Assembly (NCBI GenBank): GCA_026014595.1
Contig: JAOZHY010000009.1
Location: 62,001 to 126,000, forward strand
Source of the DNA: Candidatus Bathyarchaeota archaeon
GTDB taxonomy: Archaea; Thermoproteota; Bathyarchaeia; Bathyarchaeales; Bathycorpusculaceae
Direction: 5' to 3'
Length of the DNA: 64,000 nucleotides
Made by a program: the position numbers and the translations under genes. Below are positions 17,717-26,276 of this stretch, piece by piece; the stretch's first letter is position 1, and each line of letters starts with the position of its first letter. The notes beneath the pieces were generated by a model. The model was not told the DNA's origin. It worked only from the letters and a program-made list of their open reading frames with translations, and made no database searches.

Positions 17717-17749
17717 CCCATATTATATGCTTTAAGCGAGGAAAAAGGT

Positions 17750-18505
17750 ATGTTTAAGCTTAAAGTGTCTGACGCTAAACTCCTAAGAGACATGGCAACC
17801 GCCATCTCCATTCTCGTGGACGAAGCCACCTTCAAAATTGAACCCGAAGGCATGAAACTGCGCGCGATGGACCCGTCCCGCGTTGCCATGATAGATTTTG
17901 AATGGCCCAAAACAGTCTTCGAGGAATACGAGTGCGCTGAGCCTACAAAGATGTGCATCAACATAAGCGAACTGCTGAAGCTGCTGAGGCGGGCGGGCAA
18001 GGACGAAGCAGTAGAGTTGTCACTTGACGAAAAAACGGGTCGGCTCCAGGTGAAGATAACGGGCAAGTACAGCAGGAACTTTACGATGCCGACGCTTGAA
18101 GCCTCGGAAGAGGAAGTGCCGACGCCGAAGATAAACTTCAACGTGAAAGCCAAAACCACCACGCAGGGGCTGAGCCAAGCCATCGAAGACGCCCAGCTCG
18201 TAAGCGACCATGTGCGGATTGAAGCGGATTCAGAGAAGCTGATTCTGAACGCTTCAGGCGACTTGATGGGTGCAACCATTACGCTGCAGAAGGGAAGCGA
18301 CACGCTGCTGGATTTGGAGGCTAAAGAAAACTCGAAGGCAACCTTCAGCCTAAGCTATTTGACCGAAATTATAAAAGCCGCGTCAGCCACATCAGACATC
18401 GCCACACTGGAATTTTCAACCGACATGCCCATAAGGATAGATTTCCAGCAGACAAAAGAGGGAAAACTGACCTTCTTCCTCGCGCCCAGAATCGAAACTG
18501 AATAA
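17750..18505 (+). CDS. pcn: DNA polymerase sliding clamp PCNA
   Basis: A 251-residue clamp, the normal archaeal length. It begins FKLKVSDAKLLRDMATAISILVDEATF, has the conserved MRAMDPSR-like LRAMDPSRVAMIDFEWP, the interdomain loop KARFTMP-like NFTMPTLE, and ends LTFFLAPRIETE, with the hydrophobic pocket strand intact. It encircles DNA and tethers PolD, FEN1 and ligase. The downstream gene is priL, 14 bp after the stop. The dispersed repeat and a TATA box lie upstream. Confidence 0.97.
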   Translation: MFKLKVSDAKLLRDMATAISILVDEATFKIEPEGMKLRAMDPSRVAMIDFEWPKTVFEEYECAEPTKMCINISELLKLLRRAGKDEAVELSLDEKTGRLQVKITGKYSRNFTMPTLEASEEEVPTPKINFNVKAKTTTQGLSQAIEDAQLVSDHVRIEADSEKLILNASGDLMGATITLQKGSDTLLDLEAKENSKATFSLSYLTEIIKAASATSDIATLEFSTDMPIRIDFQQTKEGKLTFFLAPRIETE

Positions 18506-18519
18506 CGAGAACTGCAAAA

Positions 18520-19572
18520 ATGCAAATGGAAACGGTGAGATTCACCGAAAACGACCTGGCAAAATACCCTTTTCTGAAAGAAACAGCAGAGTACATGAAA
18601 AAACTAGGGTTGAAAATCGAGGAACTTGAAAACCCAGAGATGGCGCCCATCCTTGACCGCGCCCAAGAAAGAGTGAAAGAAGCAATATTATCCGTCGGCG
18701 TCGGCAGAAAACGCGAGAACTACGTGGAAATCCCATCCTTTCCCGTTGCAATCATGCTGGCGATAGCGACCAAAAACTCCTTCATCAAAAAACGTTACGC
18801 TCTGGCAGAGGCAAAGCAAGCTTTCAGCGACATGCAATATGAAACCAACGAAAGGATAATGGCGATAGCCGCCGACTTCGACTGGAACATCGCGCTGAAC
18901 CGAAACCCCGCCATTCCTCTCGAACTCGCGGTCAACTTCACTGACTACCTTAGAAACACCACACACCTGCGCGACAAGAACTGGAAGCTGGTGAACCGCC
19001 TGTTGGCAAACGGCAAAGTCTATTTGAACAAACATGACGCTGCGCGGCTTCTGCAGGAAGAAGTCCAGCGCCGCATCGAAAAAAGACTGGAAGCAAAGGA
19101 ACTCCCCAGCCTCCCAGAAAAGATAACCGCAATGGCAGAGCAACTGCTGGAACTAGCCAGAGAAAAGATTGGCGAGCAAGAAATGGAAGGCTTCCCCAAA
19201 GTGGTCAGCCAATCAGCTTTTCCGCCATGCATCATCGCACTCTACGAGGCAGCGTCAAAGGGGCGCCACCTTTCCCACGTAGGACGGTTCACGTTGACCG
19301 CTTTCCTCGTGAACATCGGAATGCCACCAGAAAAGGTTGCCGAACTGTTCAAAAGCTTCTCAGACTACAACGAAAGACTCACCCGCTACCAAATCGAGCA
19401 TATCGCAGGGGAAAGAGGCTCCAGAACACAGTACACTTCACCCCAATGCAGCACCCTGCAAACCCACGCTGTCTGCACAGGCAGCGATGCCTTATGCCGC
19501 AGAGTGCATCATCCTCTGGCGTACTACCGAATTAAACTAAGGCAACGGACAAGCGAACCGCCTAAAAAATGA
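18520..19572 (+). CDS. priL: DNA primase large subunit PriL
   Basis: A 350-residue regulatory subunit of archaeal/eukaryotic-type primase. The helical N-terminal half includes VEIPSFPVAIMLAI and DYLRNTTHLRDKNWKLVNR. The C-terminal iron-sulfur domain includes SAFPPCIIALYEAASKGRHLSHVGRFTLTAFL and the remaining cluster cysteines in SPQCSTLQTHAVC and DALCRR (each block separately seen). The four cysteines are all present. It is 14 bp after PCNA. The Met at codon 3 is an alternative start. Together with priS at 20466 it completes primase. Confidence 0.95.
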   Translation: MQMETVRFTENDLAKYPFLKETAEYMKKLGLKIEELENPEMAPILDRAQERVKEAILSVGVGRKRENYVEIPSFPVAIMLAIATKNSFIKKRYALAEAKQAFSDMQYETNERIMAIAADFDWNIALNRNPAIPLELAVNFTDYLRNTTHLRDKNWKLVNRLLANGKVYLNKHDAARLLQEEVQRRIEKRLEAKELPSLPEKITAMAEQLLELAREKIGEQEMEGFPKVVSQSAFPPCIIALYEAASKGRHLSHVGRFTLTAFLVNIGMPPEKVAELFKSFSDYNERLTRYQIEHIAGERGSRTQYTSPQCSTLQTHAVCTGSDALCRRVHHPLAYYRIKLRQRTSEPPKK

Positions 19573-19639
19573 TTTTGGGCTTGCCCCAGCTACGAAGCTT
19601 TATAAATTTATCACCACTGCTTATGATTTAGAGGGTTTG

Positions 19640-20386
19640 ATGTCTTATCAGTTAACAGGCAGCTTAGGCAACGCGGAAGTCGGCGTGATTCTCCCCACGT
19701 ACCGAGAAGCCGAAAACATAGCAAAATTAATAGATGAAATCAAGAACCTCCCGTTAAACGCGTCCATACTGGTCATAGACGACTCCAGTCCAGACAGGAC
19801 TGCGGAAACTGTGAGGAGCATGCAGAAAAAATACGGTAATATTCTTCTTTGTATCAGACCCAGAAAAAGTGGACTGGGAACAGCCATAACAGACGGATTT
19901 AAAATATTCCTGTCCTTGAAAACCACACCTAAGTATGTCATCGCCATGGACGCCGACTACTCACATGACCCCCAAGCCATACCTCAACTTCTTTCGGAAG
20001 CACGGAGCGGATGCGGCATTGTCATCGGAAGCAGATACTGCCGCGGCGGCGGAACCGCAGGATGGCCGTTTACGAGAAAAATAGTCAGCCGCGTTGCGAA
20101 CCTTGTGGCTAAATCTATCGTGGGCTTTAAGCTCCATGATTGTACGAGTGGTTTCCGCTGCTACTCCACAGAATTCCTGAAAGTAGCTGTCGGTGGCTTG
20201 CACAGTCAAACCTACGAGATTCAAATCGAAACCGTGAGGCAAGCCCTCTCACGCGGGTTCAGCGTCAAAGAAACACCCATTCTGTTTGCCAACAGAAAAC
20301 GCGGGAAATCCAAGCTTTCCTTGACCGAGATCTGGAGCTATGTGTCCTACACTTTGAAGACGCTGCTGCGCGGAAGGGGCATGTGA
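19640..20386 (+). CDS. Polyprenyl-phosphate mannosyltransferase (GT2, DPM1-like)
   Basis: A 248-residue soluble family 2 glycosyltransferase. It shows VILPTYREAENI, VIDDSSPDRT, the nucleotide-sugar DXD in AMDADYSHDP, GSRYCRGGGTAGWP and DCTSGFRCY, the DPM1 pattern. It moves a sugar, probably mannose, from GDP to a polyprenyl phosphate at the membrane for protein glycosylation. There is no C-terminal membrane domain, so it is the short DPM1 type. The TTG three bases earlier is possible; the ATG at 19640 is preferred. It lies inside the primase/PCNA cluster without an obvious functional link. Confidence 0.9.
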   Translation: MSYQLTGSLGNAEVGVILPTYREAENIAKLIDEIKNLPLNASILVIDDSSPDRTAETVRSMQKKYGNILLCIRPRKSGLGTAITDGFKIFLSLKTTPKYVIAMDADYSHDPQAIPQLLSEARSGCGIVIGSRYCRGGGTAGWPFTRKIVSRVANLVAKSIVGFKLHDCTSGFRCYSTEFLKVAVGGLHSQTYEIQIETVRQALSRGFSVKETPILFANRKRGKSKLSLTEIWSYVSYTLKTLLRGRGM

Positions 20387-20465
20387 AACACACCGCGAAT
20401 GAGCCGCAGGTCTTTCTGCAGCGTGAGGTTAACGTTAAATCTGGCGACGTGAAATCATTACACGC

Positions 20466-21719
20466 ATGGCGGAGGACGGGAATGCTGTGGCTTCACGCGA
20501 GTTCATTTATGAAAAATTCGCTGATTACTACAGCAACAGCTCCCTAAATGTCCCCCAGCCAACACTGATGGGTCAGAGAGAGTTCGGCTTCCTACTTTTG
20601 AAAGAGCGTGCCATGGTCAGACACAAAAGCTTCATGGAAATCAAAGACCTTAGACGATTCCTCAGCGAGAATGTGCCCTCAGACGTTTACCATTCCTGCG
20701 CGTATTATGAAAACCCATCGTTTGAGATGGACAAGAAAGGCTGGCTTGGCGCCGACCTAGTCTTCGACATCGACGCCGACCACATCCCCACATTATGCAA
20801 CAAGATTCACGACGAGTGGACTTGCGGCAAATGTGGCTTCGCGGGGAAAGGCATTACGCCCGAAACCTGCCCCGTCTGTGGCGGAGTCAAGTTTGACACT
20901 AAGACGTGGCCGTGTGAGCTATGCTTGAACTCAGCTAAGGAAGAAACTGTTAAACTGGTTGATATGCTTGAGAAGGATTTCGGGTTCGCGTCCAAGGAGA
21001 TTCGCGTGTTTTTTTCAGGTCACCGAGGATACCACGTACAAGTTGAGGCAGAAGCAGTGCGGATGCTGGACGCCATGGCACGCAAAGAAATAGTTGACTA
21101 CGTTTCTGGGCTGGGCTTAGCATTACTGGAGGAGCAAGCATCAGAGAAAACGGTGACGGGGAGAAGGCGGCGGCGCGGTTCAGGCAGTTTCAGCCTGCAC
21201 GATTTCGGTTGGAACAAGCGCCTGAAGGCGGGAATGCGGAAGTTCATTCTAAACGCCACGAAGGATGACTTGAGAGCGGTTGGCATCCGAAGCTACGCGC
21301 TACTGCAGAACAAAGACGCCGTTCTTAGCCGCTGCCTAGAAGAGGGCAGGTGGGACAGCGTGAAAGGCGTCAGCGTCGAGACATGGCGGAGAATCGCCCG
21401 ACACGTTAAGGAACTGGAGTCAGCAAAGATTGACACAGTGGTCACCACAGACCTGCACCGCCTAATCAGGATGGATGGCACATTGCATGGCAAAACGGGA
21501 CTGCTGAAGAAAGAGTTTCCCGCCGAACGCTTAACAAGTTTCGACCCGTTTGTGGAGGCAGTAGCTTTTAAAGAGGGCACGGCGAAAGTTTCTATCTCTG
21601 ACGCACCAGAGTTCAGGCTGAGTGGAAAAGTGTTCGGACCGTACAGGAATGAGGTGGCTGAGCTGCCCACGGCTGCGGCTGTGCTGCTCATCTGCAAGGG
21701 CAGAGCGGAGGTCGTCTAG
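20466..21719 (+). CDS. priS: DNA primase catalytic subunit PriS
   Basis: A 417-residue catalytic primase subunit. The two catalytic aspartates are in VFDIDADH near residue 100, and the FFSGHRGYHVQ segment holds the conserved SGxxGxH. A zinc-binding insertion has CGKCGF and CPVCGG, with CELC just beyond. The size is slightly larger than many archaeal PriS proteins. The GINS gene follows with only two bases between stop and start, giving a priS-gins operon. Confidence 0.95.
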   Translation: MAEDGNAVASREFIYEKFADYYSNSSLNVPQPTLMGQREFGFLLLKERAMVRHKSFMEIKDLRRFLSENVPSDVYHSCAYYENPSFEMDKKGWLGADLVFDIDADHIPTLCNKIHDEWTCGKCGFAGKGITPETCPVCGGVKFDTKTWPCELCLNSAKEETVKLVDMLEKDFGFASKEIRVFFSGHRGYHVQVEAEAVRMLDAMARKEIVDYVSGLGLALLEEQASEKTVTGRRRRRGSGSFSLHDFGWNKRLKAGMRKFILNATKDDLRAVGIRSYALLQNKDAVLSRCLEEGRWDSVKGVSVETWRRIARHVKELESAKIDTVVTTDLHRLIRMDGTLHGKTGLLKKEFPAERLTSFDPFVEAVAFKEGTAKVSISDAPEFRLSGKVFGPYRNEVAELPTAAAVLLICKGRAEVV

Positions 21720-21721
21720 AA

Positions 21722-22276
21722 GTGAGCCTGTACGATGAACTTTATACTGTTTGGCGGCGTGAAATCGGAAACGCCGCGCTCTCGGGTTTGCCGCCTGATT
21801 TTTACGTGCGGATTGCAGATTACCTGCGCCGACTAAGCGAAGAACGCAGAATGCTTGACAAGAAGACGGTGAAGGCGACGCTGCTGGAGCATGAGGAAGA
21901 ACATGTTAGGCGAATGGTTGAAGAGTTGGTCTGGGCGCGATACAAGAAACTGGTCAAGCTGGTAACGGAGAGCGGAAAAGTGCCAGAAGACCTGCTATCA
22001 GCCGAGGAAGCACGAATGTTCGAGGGTTTCATTCCTTTTGCAGCGGCGTACCAACAGTTTGCAAAGGGACTGTTACAGGGTCAAATCACGCAGGTGGAGG
22101 CGGAGAAGCCGCACAAGCGGGTTACCCTCAGGTTTGTGAAGCCTGTTCCAGCCATCATCGGCGGGGACATGAAGGCTTACGGTCCTTTCATGGTTGAGGA
22201 TGTCGCGTCGGTCCCCGTGGAGAACGCCAAGCTCCTAGTCAAGCAGGGTTTGGCTGTACTGGTAGAGGTTTCTTAG
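21722..22276 (+). CDS. GINS complex subunit (Gins51/Sld5-Psf1 type)
   Basis: A 184-residue GINS protein. The A domain is helical (SLYDELYTVWRREIGNAALSGLPPDFY, then the EERRMLDKKTVKATLLEHEEEHVRRMVEEL helix), and the C-terminal B domain includes VRFVKPVPAIIGGDMKAYGPF-like residues. The A-then-B order is the Gins51 (Psf1/Sld5) arrangement. GINS activates the MCM helicase and links it to primase and RecJ/GAN. It starts with GTG two bases after the priS stop. Its last 38 bp overlap the end of the opposed archaeosortase gene. Confidence 0.9.
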   Translation: MSLYDELYTVWRREIGNAALSGLPPDFYVRIADYLRRLSEERRMLDKKTVKATLLEHEEEHVRRMVEELVWARYKKLVKLVTESGKVPEDLLSAEEARMFEGFIPFAAAYQQFAKGLLQGQITQVEAEKPHKRVTLRFVKPVPAIIGGDMKAYGPFMVEDVASVPVENAKLLVKQGLAVLVEVS

Positions 22277-23273
22277 CGTTTCTGTGGATAAGGCTCTGAG
22301 TTCCCAAGATTATCAGCGGGTACGCCACAATCCACGCGATGGAGTAGAGCGGTCCGTAATAGTTGTGGAAAAGGCGCACAGCATCGGAGTTTACGCCATT
22401 GTCCACGCCGATGATGAATATCGTGACTATGCGCAGCACGTTTATGAAATAGGTGACGGCGGCGCCGACGGCGAAGTATCCGACTTTGGCTTTAAGGCTC
22501 ATGGGCATGCGCTTGAGGAACAGGAGAGCGACTACGGTGAATATGAGGAAGCTTTCTATGCCCGCACAGGGCCAAGCGATGGCAAACGTGGCGGTTCTAG
22601 CCGAGTTTGCGGGGTCAGTGGCGGTTAGGTAAGGCATGGTGCCCGACCCCGGAAGCGTGTTGACAGTGTAGACTGTGGTGTAGCCCATCAGACTGAGGAC
22701 ATTTGCGGCGAGTGTCGCGGTTGTTGGCACTAATAACTGTAATGGGGCGAAGGTTCCGTAAGGATAGACGTTATCGATGGTGTATATGGCGCCTACCATG
22801 CCGAGAAAAAATGCCGGTACAGAGAAGCCTGTTAAGCCCTTCTTTCCGAAGATCAAGAAAGCTATGAGGCAGAAGAGTGCAGTGAAGGTGAGGTACTCGA
22901 TGGCAAGCGGCATGTTTTCTGAAAAGAAGACGCCGTTCTGCTCTGACACCGCAGCGATTGCCGCGTTTAGTCCTATGTAGTTGGCGATTACCACGTACAT
23001 AGTAGGCAGCAGCAACGCCACGATAAACGCGAGGGTGCGTGCCGAAAAGGATTTGGCTACGGGGTTGGGCTTGATTTTCTCCCAGTCCAGAATCAGCTCT
23101 AACGCGACGAGCCAGATGAAGAACAGCTGGAAGGTTCTGCCCTTCCACATCATCTCAAACGACGCCGCATCCAACAAGTATAGCCACAGGATTGGAACGG
23201 CGAACGCCAGCAACGGTAACAGCTTCACAAGTGCCTCTTCGTGCTTTTTGATGACAGCAAATATGCCTTGCAT
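22239..23273 (-). CDS. Archaeosortase/exosortase-family membrane protease
   Basis: A multi-span membrane protein of 344 residues. The three catalytic residues of the exosortase/archaeosortase family are visible: Cys236 in AWPCAGIESF, Arg281 in INVLRIVTI and His303 in LFHNYYGPLYSIAW. The family cleaves C-terminal sorting tripartite tails of surface proteins and probably joins them to lipid. A longer open frame reaches 23369, but its first 32 residues are not hydrophobic family sequence and overlap the upstream divergent gene's control region, so I use the ATG at 23273. No substrate with a sorting tail is visible in the window. Confidence 0.85.
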   Translation of the reverse strand: MQGIFAVIKKHEEALVKLLPLLAFAVPILWLYLLDAASFEMMWKGRTFQLFFIWLVALELILDWEKIKPNPVAKSFSARTLAFIVALLLPTMYVVIANYIGLNAAIAAVSEQNGVFFSENMPLAIEYLTFTALFCLIAFLIFGKKGLTGFSVPAFFLGMVGAIYTIDNVYPYGTFAPLQLLVPTTATLAANVLSLMGYTTVYTVNTLPGSGTMPYLTATDPANSARTATFAIAWPCAGIESFLIFTVVALLFLKRMPMSLKAKVGYFAVGAAVTYFINVLRIVTIFIIGVDNGVNSDAVRLFHNYYGPLYSIAWIVAYPLIILGTQSLIHRNAKKPLPVQPNPA

Positions 23274-23434
23274 TCCACGGTACCAAACCTGAATTGAATA
23301 AGATGTAACGTTCAGTCGCGGTCTAAAAAAGAATATGCAATGTGCCCAGAAAGGCTTCCATGAAGGCACTCACCGACAGATCCTGTAAAGGGTTTAAATC
23401 CATGTCCGCTTATTCTCATCAGGGAATTCGGGAA

Positions 23435-24046
23435 ATGTCTGGCTCTGTAGAGAAGGTTGCTGACGCGCTTTACGGGTCTGGGTGCTTGAAATTTGGCAGT
23501 TTCAAAATTAAGTCAGGAGCCCAAAGCCCTTACTACATTGATCTTGCAGGTTTGCTCTCGGAGCCAAAGGCGCTGTGTAGCGTCGCCGAAACCGCGGCGG
23601 ACGCGATCAAGCAAATCAGGGTTTCCGAGAGAATCGATAAACTGGCATCCATCGAGCTGAAAGGTGCGTTGATACTGCCCAGTATCGCCTGCAAAGTTGA
23701 CTTGCCCTGCGTCGTAGTGCGGAAAGAGGCGAAAGCGTACGGCGTCACGGGCAGGATTGCAGGCGCAGAAATAGCGGAAGGCGACAACTTGCTGTTTTTC
23801 GACGACGTAATCAGCGAAGGATTATCCAAAGTCGAGGGGATAAAGCCTCTGCAGGAACTCGGAGCAGAAGTCAGGCACCTGATGGTGGTCGTGGACAGGG
23901 AGCAGGGAGGCAGAGAAAAACTGGAGAAACTGGGCTACAAGGTGCATGCGCTGGCACGGATTTCCGACGTAGTCAAAGCATTGCATGAGGCGCAGAAAAT
24001 CTCAGAGGAGCAAGCAAACGCCGTTTTAAACTACATCAAGAAATAA
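23435..24046 (+). CDS. pyrE: Orotate phosphoribosyltransferase
   Basis: A 203-residue type I phosphoribosyltransferase that makes orotidine 5'-phosphate from orotate and PRPP. It shows CLKFGSFKIKSGAQSPYYIDL at the start (orotate site), VRKEAKAYG and the PRPP motif LLFFDDVISEG. The open frame extends upstream to 23342, but a TATA-like GGTTTAAATCC at 23389-23399 places the start of transcription near 23420 and favours the ATG at 23435, with GGGAA before it. The C-terminal helix (EEQANAVLNYIKK) is family-like. It is divergent from the archaeosortase. Confidence 0.92.
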   Translation: MSGSVEKVADALYGSGCLKFGSFKIKSGAQSPYYIDLAGLLSEPKALCSVAETAADAIKQIRVSERIDKLASIELKGALILPSIACKVDLPCVVVRKEAKAYGVTGRIAGAEIAEGDNLLFFDDVISEGLSKVEGIKPLQELGAEVRHLMVVVDREQGGREKLEKLGYKVHALARISDVVKALHEAQKISEEQANAVLNYIKK

Positions 24047-24118
24047 CAGGCAAATAACCCGCTAACAGAGAACACGTGAAGGTGAGGAGGATTTCCAGCT
24101 TTCAGTTAAAGTCGGCAG

Positions 24119-24229
24119 TTAGGATGGTGGCTCTCGAGTGTACCATTTCAAAATTTCCATTGCAGCTTTGTCAGAATATCCATAGTCTTTAAGTGCCTTC
24201 TTCAAGTCCTCGATTGTCTCGACTTCCAT
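24119..24229 (-). CDS. Small conserved-looking 36-residue protein
   Basis: A short gene of 37 codons including stop, reading MEVETIEDLKKALKDYGY and continuing SDKAAMEILKWYTREPPS. The pattern YGYSDKAAxEILKWY resembles a widespread archaeal micro-protein type that I recognise only by appearance. The gene has a ribosome-binding-like GGTGGGA just before the ATG, a TATA box and an upstream palindrome (24261-24290), so it looks expressed. The sequence is acidic at the N-terminus and amphipathic. No function can be given. Confidence 0.6.
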   Translation of the reverse strand: MEVETIEDLKKALKDYGYSDKAAMEILKWYTREPPS

Positions 24230-24260
24230 TTTCCCACCGTAAAATATTGAGGTTGAATCC

Positions 24261-24290
24261 GTATTTATACTTTCATTCCGACATCGGAAT
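24261..24290 (-). promoter_or_regulatory. Promoter and palindromic site of the 36-residue gene
   Basis: On the minus strand GTATAAATACGG (24260-24271) is a TATA box about 40 bp before the ATG. Just upstream of it lies the 16-bp palindrome ATTCCGACATCGGAAT (24275-24290), broken only at its central two bases. A site upstream of the TATA box fits an activator or a shared regulator. The bound protein is unknown. Confidence 0.5.
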
Positions 24291-24381
24291 ATGTCAGATA
24301 CCTCACCTAACAGATACTCCTATATGGCTCACAGAATTTTGTTAACACCAAGATGCATCTCTGAGAGGAGAGAACCGGCAG

Positions 24382-25389
24382 ATGATTGCTCAGAAACAGG
24401 TCGTGGAAGCTTTAATGAAGCCTGAAGCCTACGACGAAGACCCCGGCAGCATTGAGCTGGTGCAGACACACATATCCTTCGTGTTCTTAACCAACCGCTT
24501 CGCCTACAAGGTTAAGAAAGCCGTAAACTTGGGATTTCTGGATTTCACAACGCTTGAAAAAAGGCGTTTCTACTGCGAAAAAGAGCTGGAGCTCAATAGG
24601 CGCCTGTGCAGGGACATGTACGTTGAGGTTGTTTCAATCAACAAGTCAGACAGAATCAAGATAAAAGGCGGCGGAGAAACCGTCGAGTACGCCGTGAAGA
24701 TGAAAAGAATATCCCAAGAGCAAATGTTGAGCACGCTTCTCGAACAAAACGTCGTGGACACCAAATTGGTTGACCGGATAGCGAAAATCATCGCGGAATT
24801 CCATGCAAAAGCCGAAACAAACCGCAGGATAAGCGAGTTCGGTTCGCTGCCGACGATAGAAACCAATTGGAAAGAAAACTACGACCAAACCGAAGAATTC
24901 ATCGGCAAAACAATATCCAAGAAAGATTTTGAATTAATTCAGGGCAAAATTAACGATTACATGAGGCGGAACGCGGCGTTTTTTGAGAAGAGGGTGGCAC
25001 AGGGCAGGGTCCGAGATTGCCATGGCGACATCCACTCGGGCAACATTTTCGTGACAAACGGCATCTACATCTTCGACGCTATAGAATTCAACGACAGGTT
25101 CAGGTACTCCGACGTTGCCTCCGACGTAGCTTTTTTGGCCATGGACCTAGACTACAAACAACGAGCTGACCTATCCGATGCCCTCATAAAAAATTACGTT
25201 GAATATTCTGGAGACCAAGAGCTAACCCAGCTTCTTCCATTCTACAAGTGCTACCGAGCTTACGTGCGAGGAAAAGTCGTCAGCTTCAAACTCAAAGACC
25301 CCAATGTACGTAGTAAGGATAAGAAATCAGCGATAAAAGAGGCAAAGGCGTACTTTAAACTGGCAGCCGCCTACGCAAAAGCGCTTTGA
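24382..25389 (+). CDS. Aminoglycoside-phosphotransferase-like kinase (COG2187 type)
   Basis: A 335-residue protein of the APH/choline kinase fold. The catalytic HGDIHSGN is at residues 214-221 and the DFG-equivalent aspartate lies in IFDAIEFND. The N-terminus (ISFVFLTNRFAYKVKKAVNLGF) carries the ATP-binding lysine. In bacteria this domain is usually fused to a P-loop kinase. Here that second half appears as a separate gene at 26277, in the opposite strand, with a PHP phosphoesterase between. The substrate is unknown; antibiotic resistance is not implied. Confidence 0.8.
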   Translation: MIAQKQVVEALMKPEAYDEDPGSIELVQTHISFVFLTNRFAYKVKKAVNLGFLDFTTLEKRRFYCEKELELNRRLCRDMYVEVVSINKSDRIKIKGGGETVEYAVKMKRISQEQMLSTLLEQNVVDTKLVDRIAKIIAEFHAKAETNRRISEFGSLPTIETNWKENYDQTEEFIGKTISKKDFELIQGKINDYMRRNAAFFEKRVAQGRVRDCHGDIHSGNIFVTNGIYIFDAIEFNDRFRYSDVASDVAFLAMDLDYKQRADLSDALIKNYVEYSGDQELTQLLPFYKCYRAYVRGKVVSFKLKDPNVRSKDKKSAIKEAKAYFKLAAAYAKAL

Positions 25390-25395
25390 GCCCGT

Positions 25396-26265
25396 TTAAA
25401 GCCTGAATTGGTCAGCAACATAATCAGGAACAGGCACGGTTCCCATCACGACTGGTTTCTGGTGGCAGTCGCTTCCGCCCGTCATCAATAAGCCGTGTTC
25501 TTTAGCGAACTTCACGTAATGGCTAGTTGACGCGGGGTCGCTTCTCGAGTGCCAGCACTCCACACCATCGATGAACTCTAACATCGATTCCGCTATTATC
25601 GTGGTTTGCTCGGACAGAGATTTGGTCAGCGTCACAAGCGAAGTGCCATGAGGGTCGTTCGGGTGGGCTAGGACTATTTTTCCGCCTGCGTTATGCACGA
25701 GCCTAGAGGCTTCTTCGAGGTAAAGGGGATACTTGGGAACGTCGAAGCGTACAAGGTACTTGTCGAAGGCTTCCTGTCTGGTTCGGACGATGCCTTTCTT
25801 CACCAGATAATCCGCGATGTGGGGTCGCCCTAGCACGCCGTCCACGGAAGCTTGAATCTCCTCAAAATCCTTCCGCGTTAACTTCTCTATTCCTTCCTTC
25901 TCGAACGCGCCGTTAAGGTTTTCCAGGATTTTCGCGGCTCTTTCTTCGCGGTACTCCGCCATTCGCCGCAGTTTCTCCGATAGCTCCTTGTTTTCTGCGT
26001 CAAACTGGTAACCCAAGAAATCAAGCGACACCGCCTTGCCTTCATGATATTTTGGATGTGAGAAGGCCACGTTCAACTCGACACCCGTGACGTAGCGGAT
26101 TCCAGCCTTCCCAGCCAAATCTATGGCTATAAGTTGGCAGCCAATTGAGTCGTGGTCTGTGATGGACATGAAGCTTATGTTTCTGAGTTTGGCTTCCCTG
26201 ATGATTTGTTCAACCGTGAAGGCTCCGTCGGAACTCTGCGAGTGAATATGCAAATCTATAATCAT
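25396..26265 (-). CDS. PHP-domain phosphoesterase
   Basis: A PHP metal-dependent phosphoesterase of 289 residues. Metal ligands are seen in DLHIHSQSSDG, ITDHDSIG, the ELN segment after VTGVE, LAHPNDPHG and GGSDCHQ. Relatives remove the 3'-phosphate from nucleoside 3',5'-bisphosphates, or act as histidinol-phosphatase-like enzymes. I infer the first type from the middle helical insertion (AEYREERAAKILENL). The frame is open to 26307, but the conserved MIIDLHIHS start at 26265 is standard. It starts 11 bp after the kinase gene. Confidence 0.85.
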   Translation of the reverse strand: MIIDLHIHSQSSDGAFTVEQIIREAKLRNISFMSITDHDSIGCQLIAIDLAGKAGIRYVTGVELNVAFSHPKYHEGKAVSLDFLGYQFDAENKELSEKLRRMAEYREERAAKILENLNGAFEKEGIEKLTRKDFEEIQASVDGVLGRPHIADYLVKKGIVRTRQEAFDKYLVRFDVPKYPLYLEEASRLVHNAGGKIVLAHPNDPHGTSLVTLTKSLSEQTTIIAESMLEFIDGVECWHSRSDPASTSHYVKFAKEHGLLMTGGSDCHQKPVVMGTVPVPDYVADQFRL

Positions 26266-26276
26266 GAGCTGCCCAG

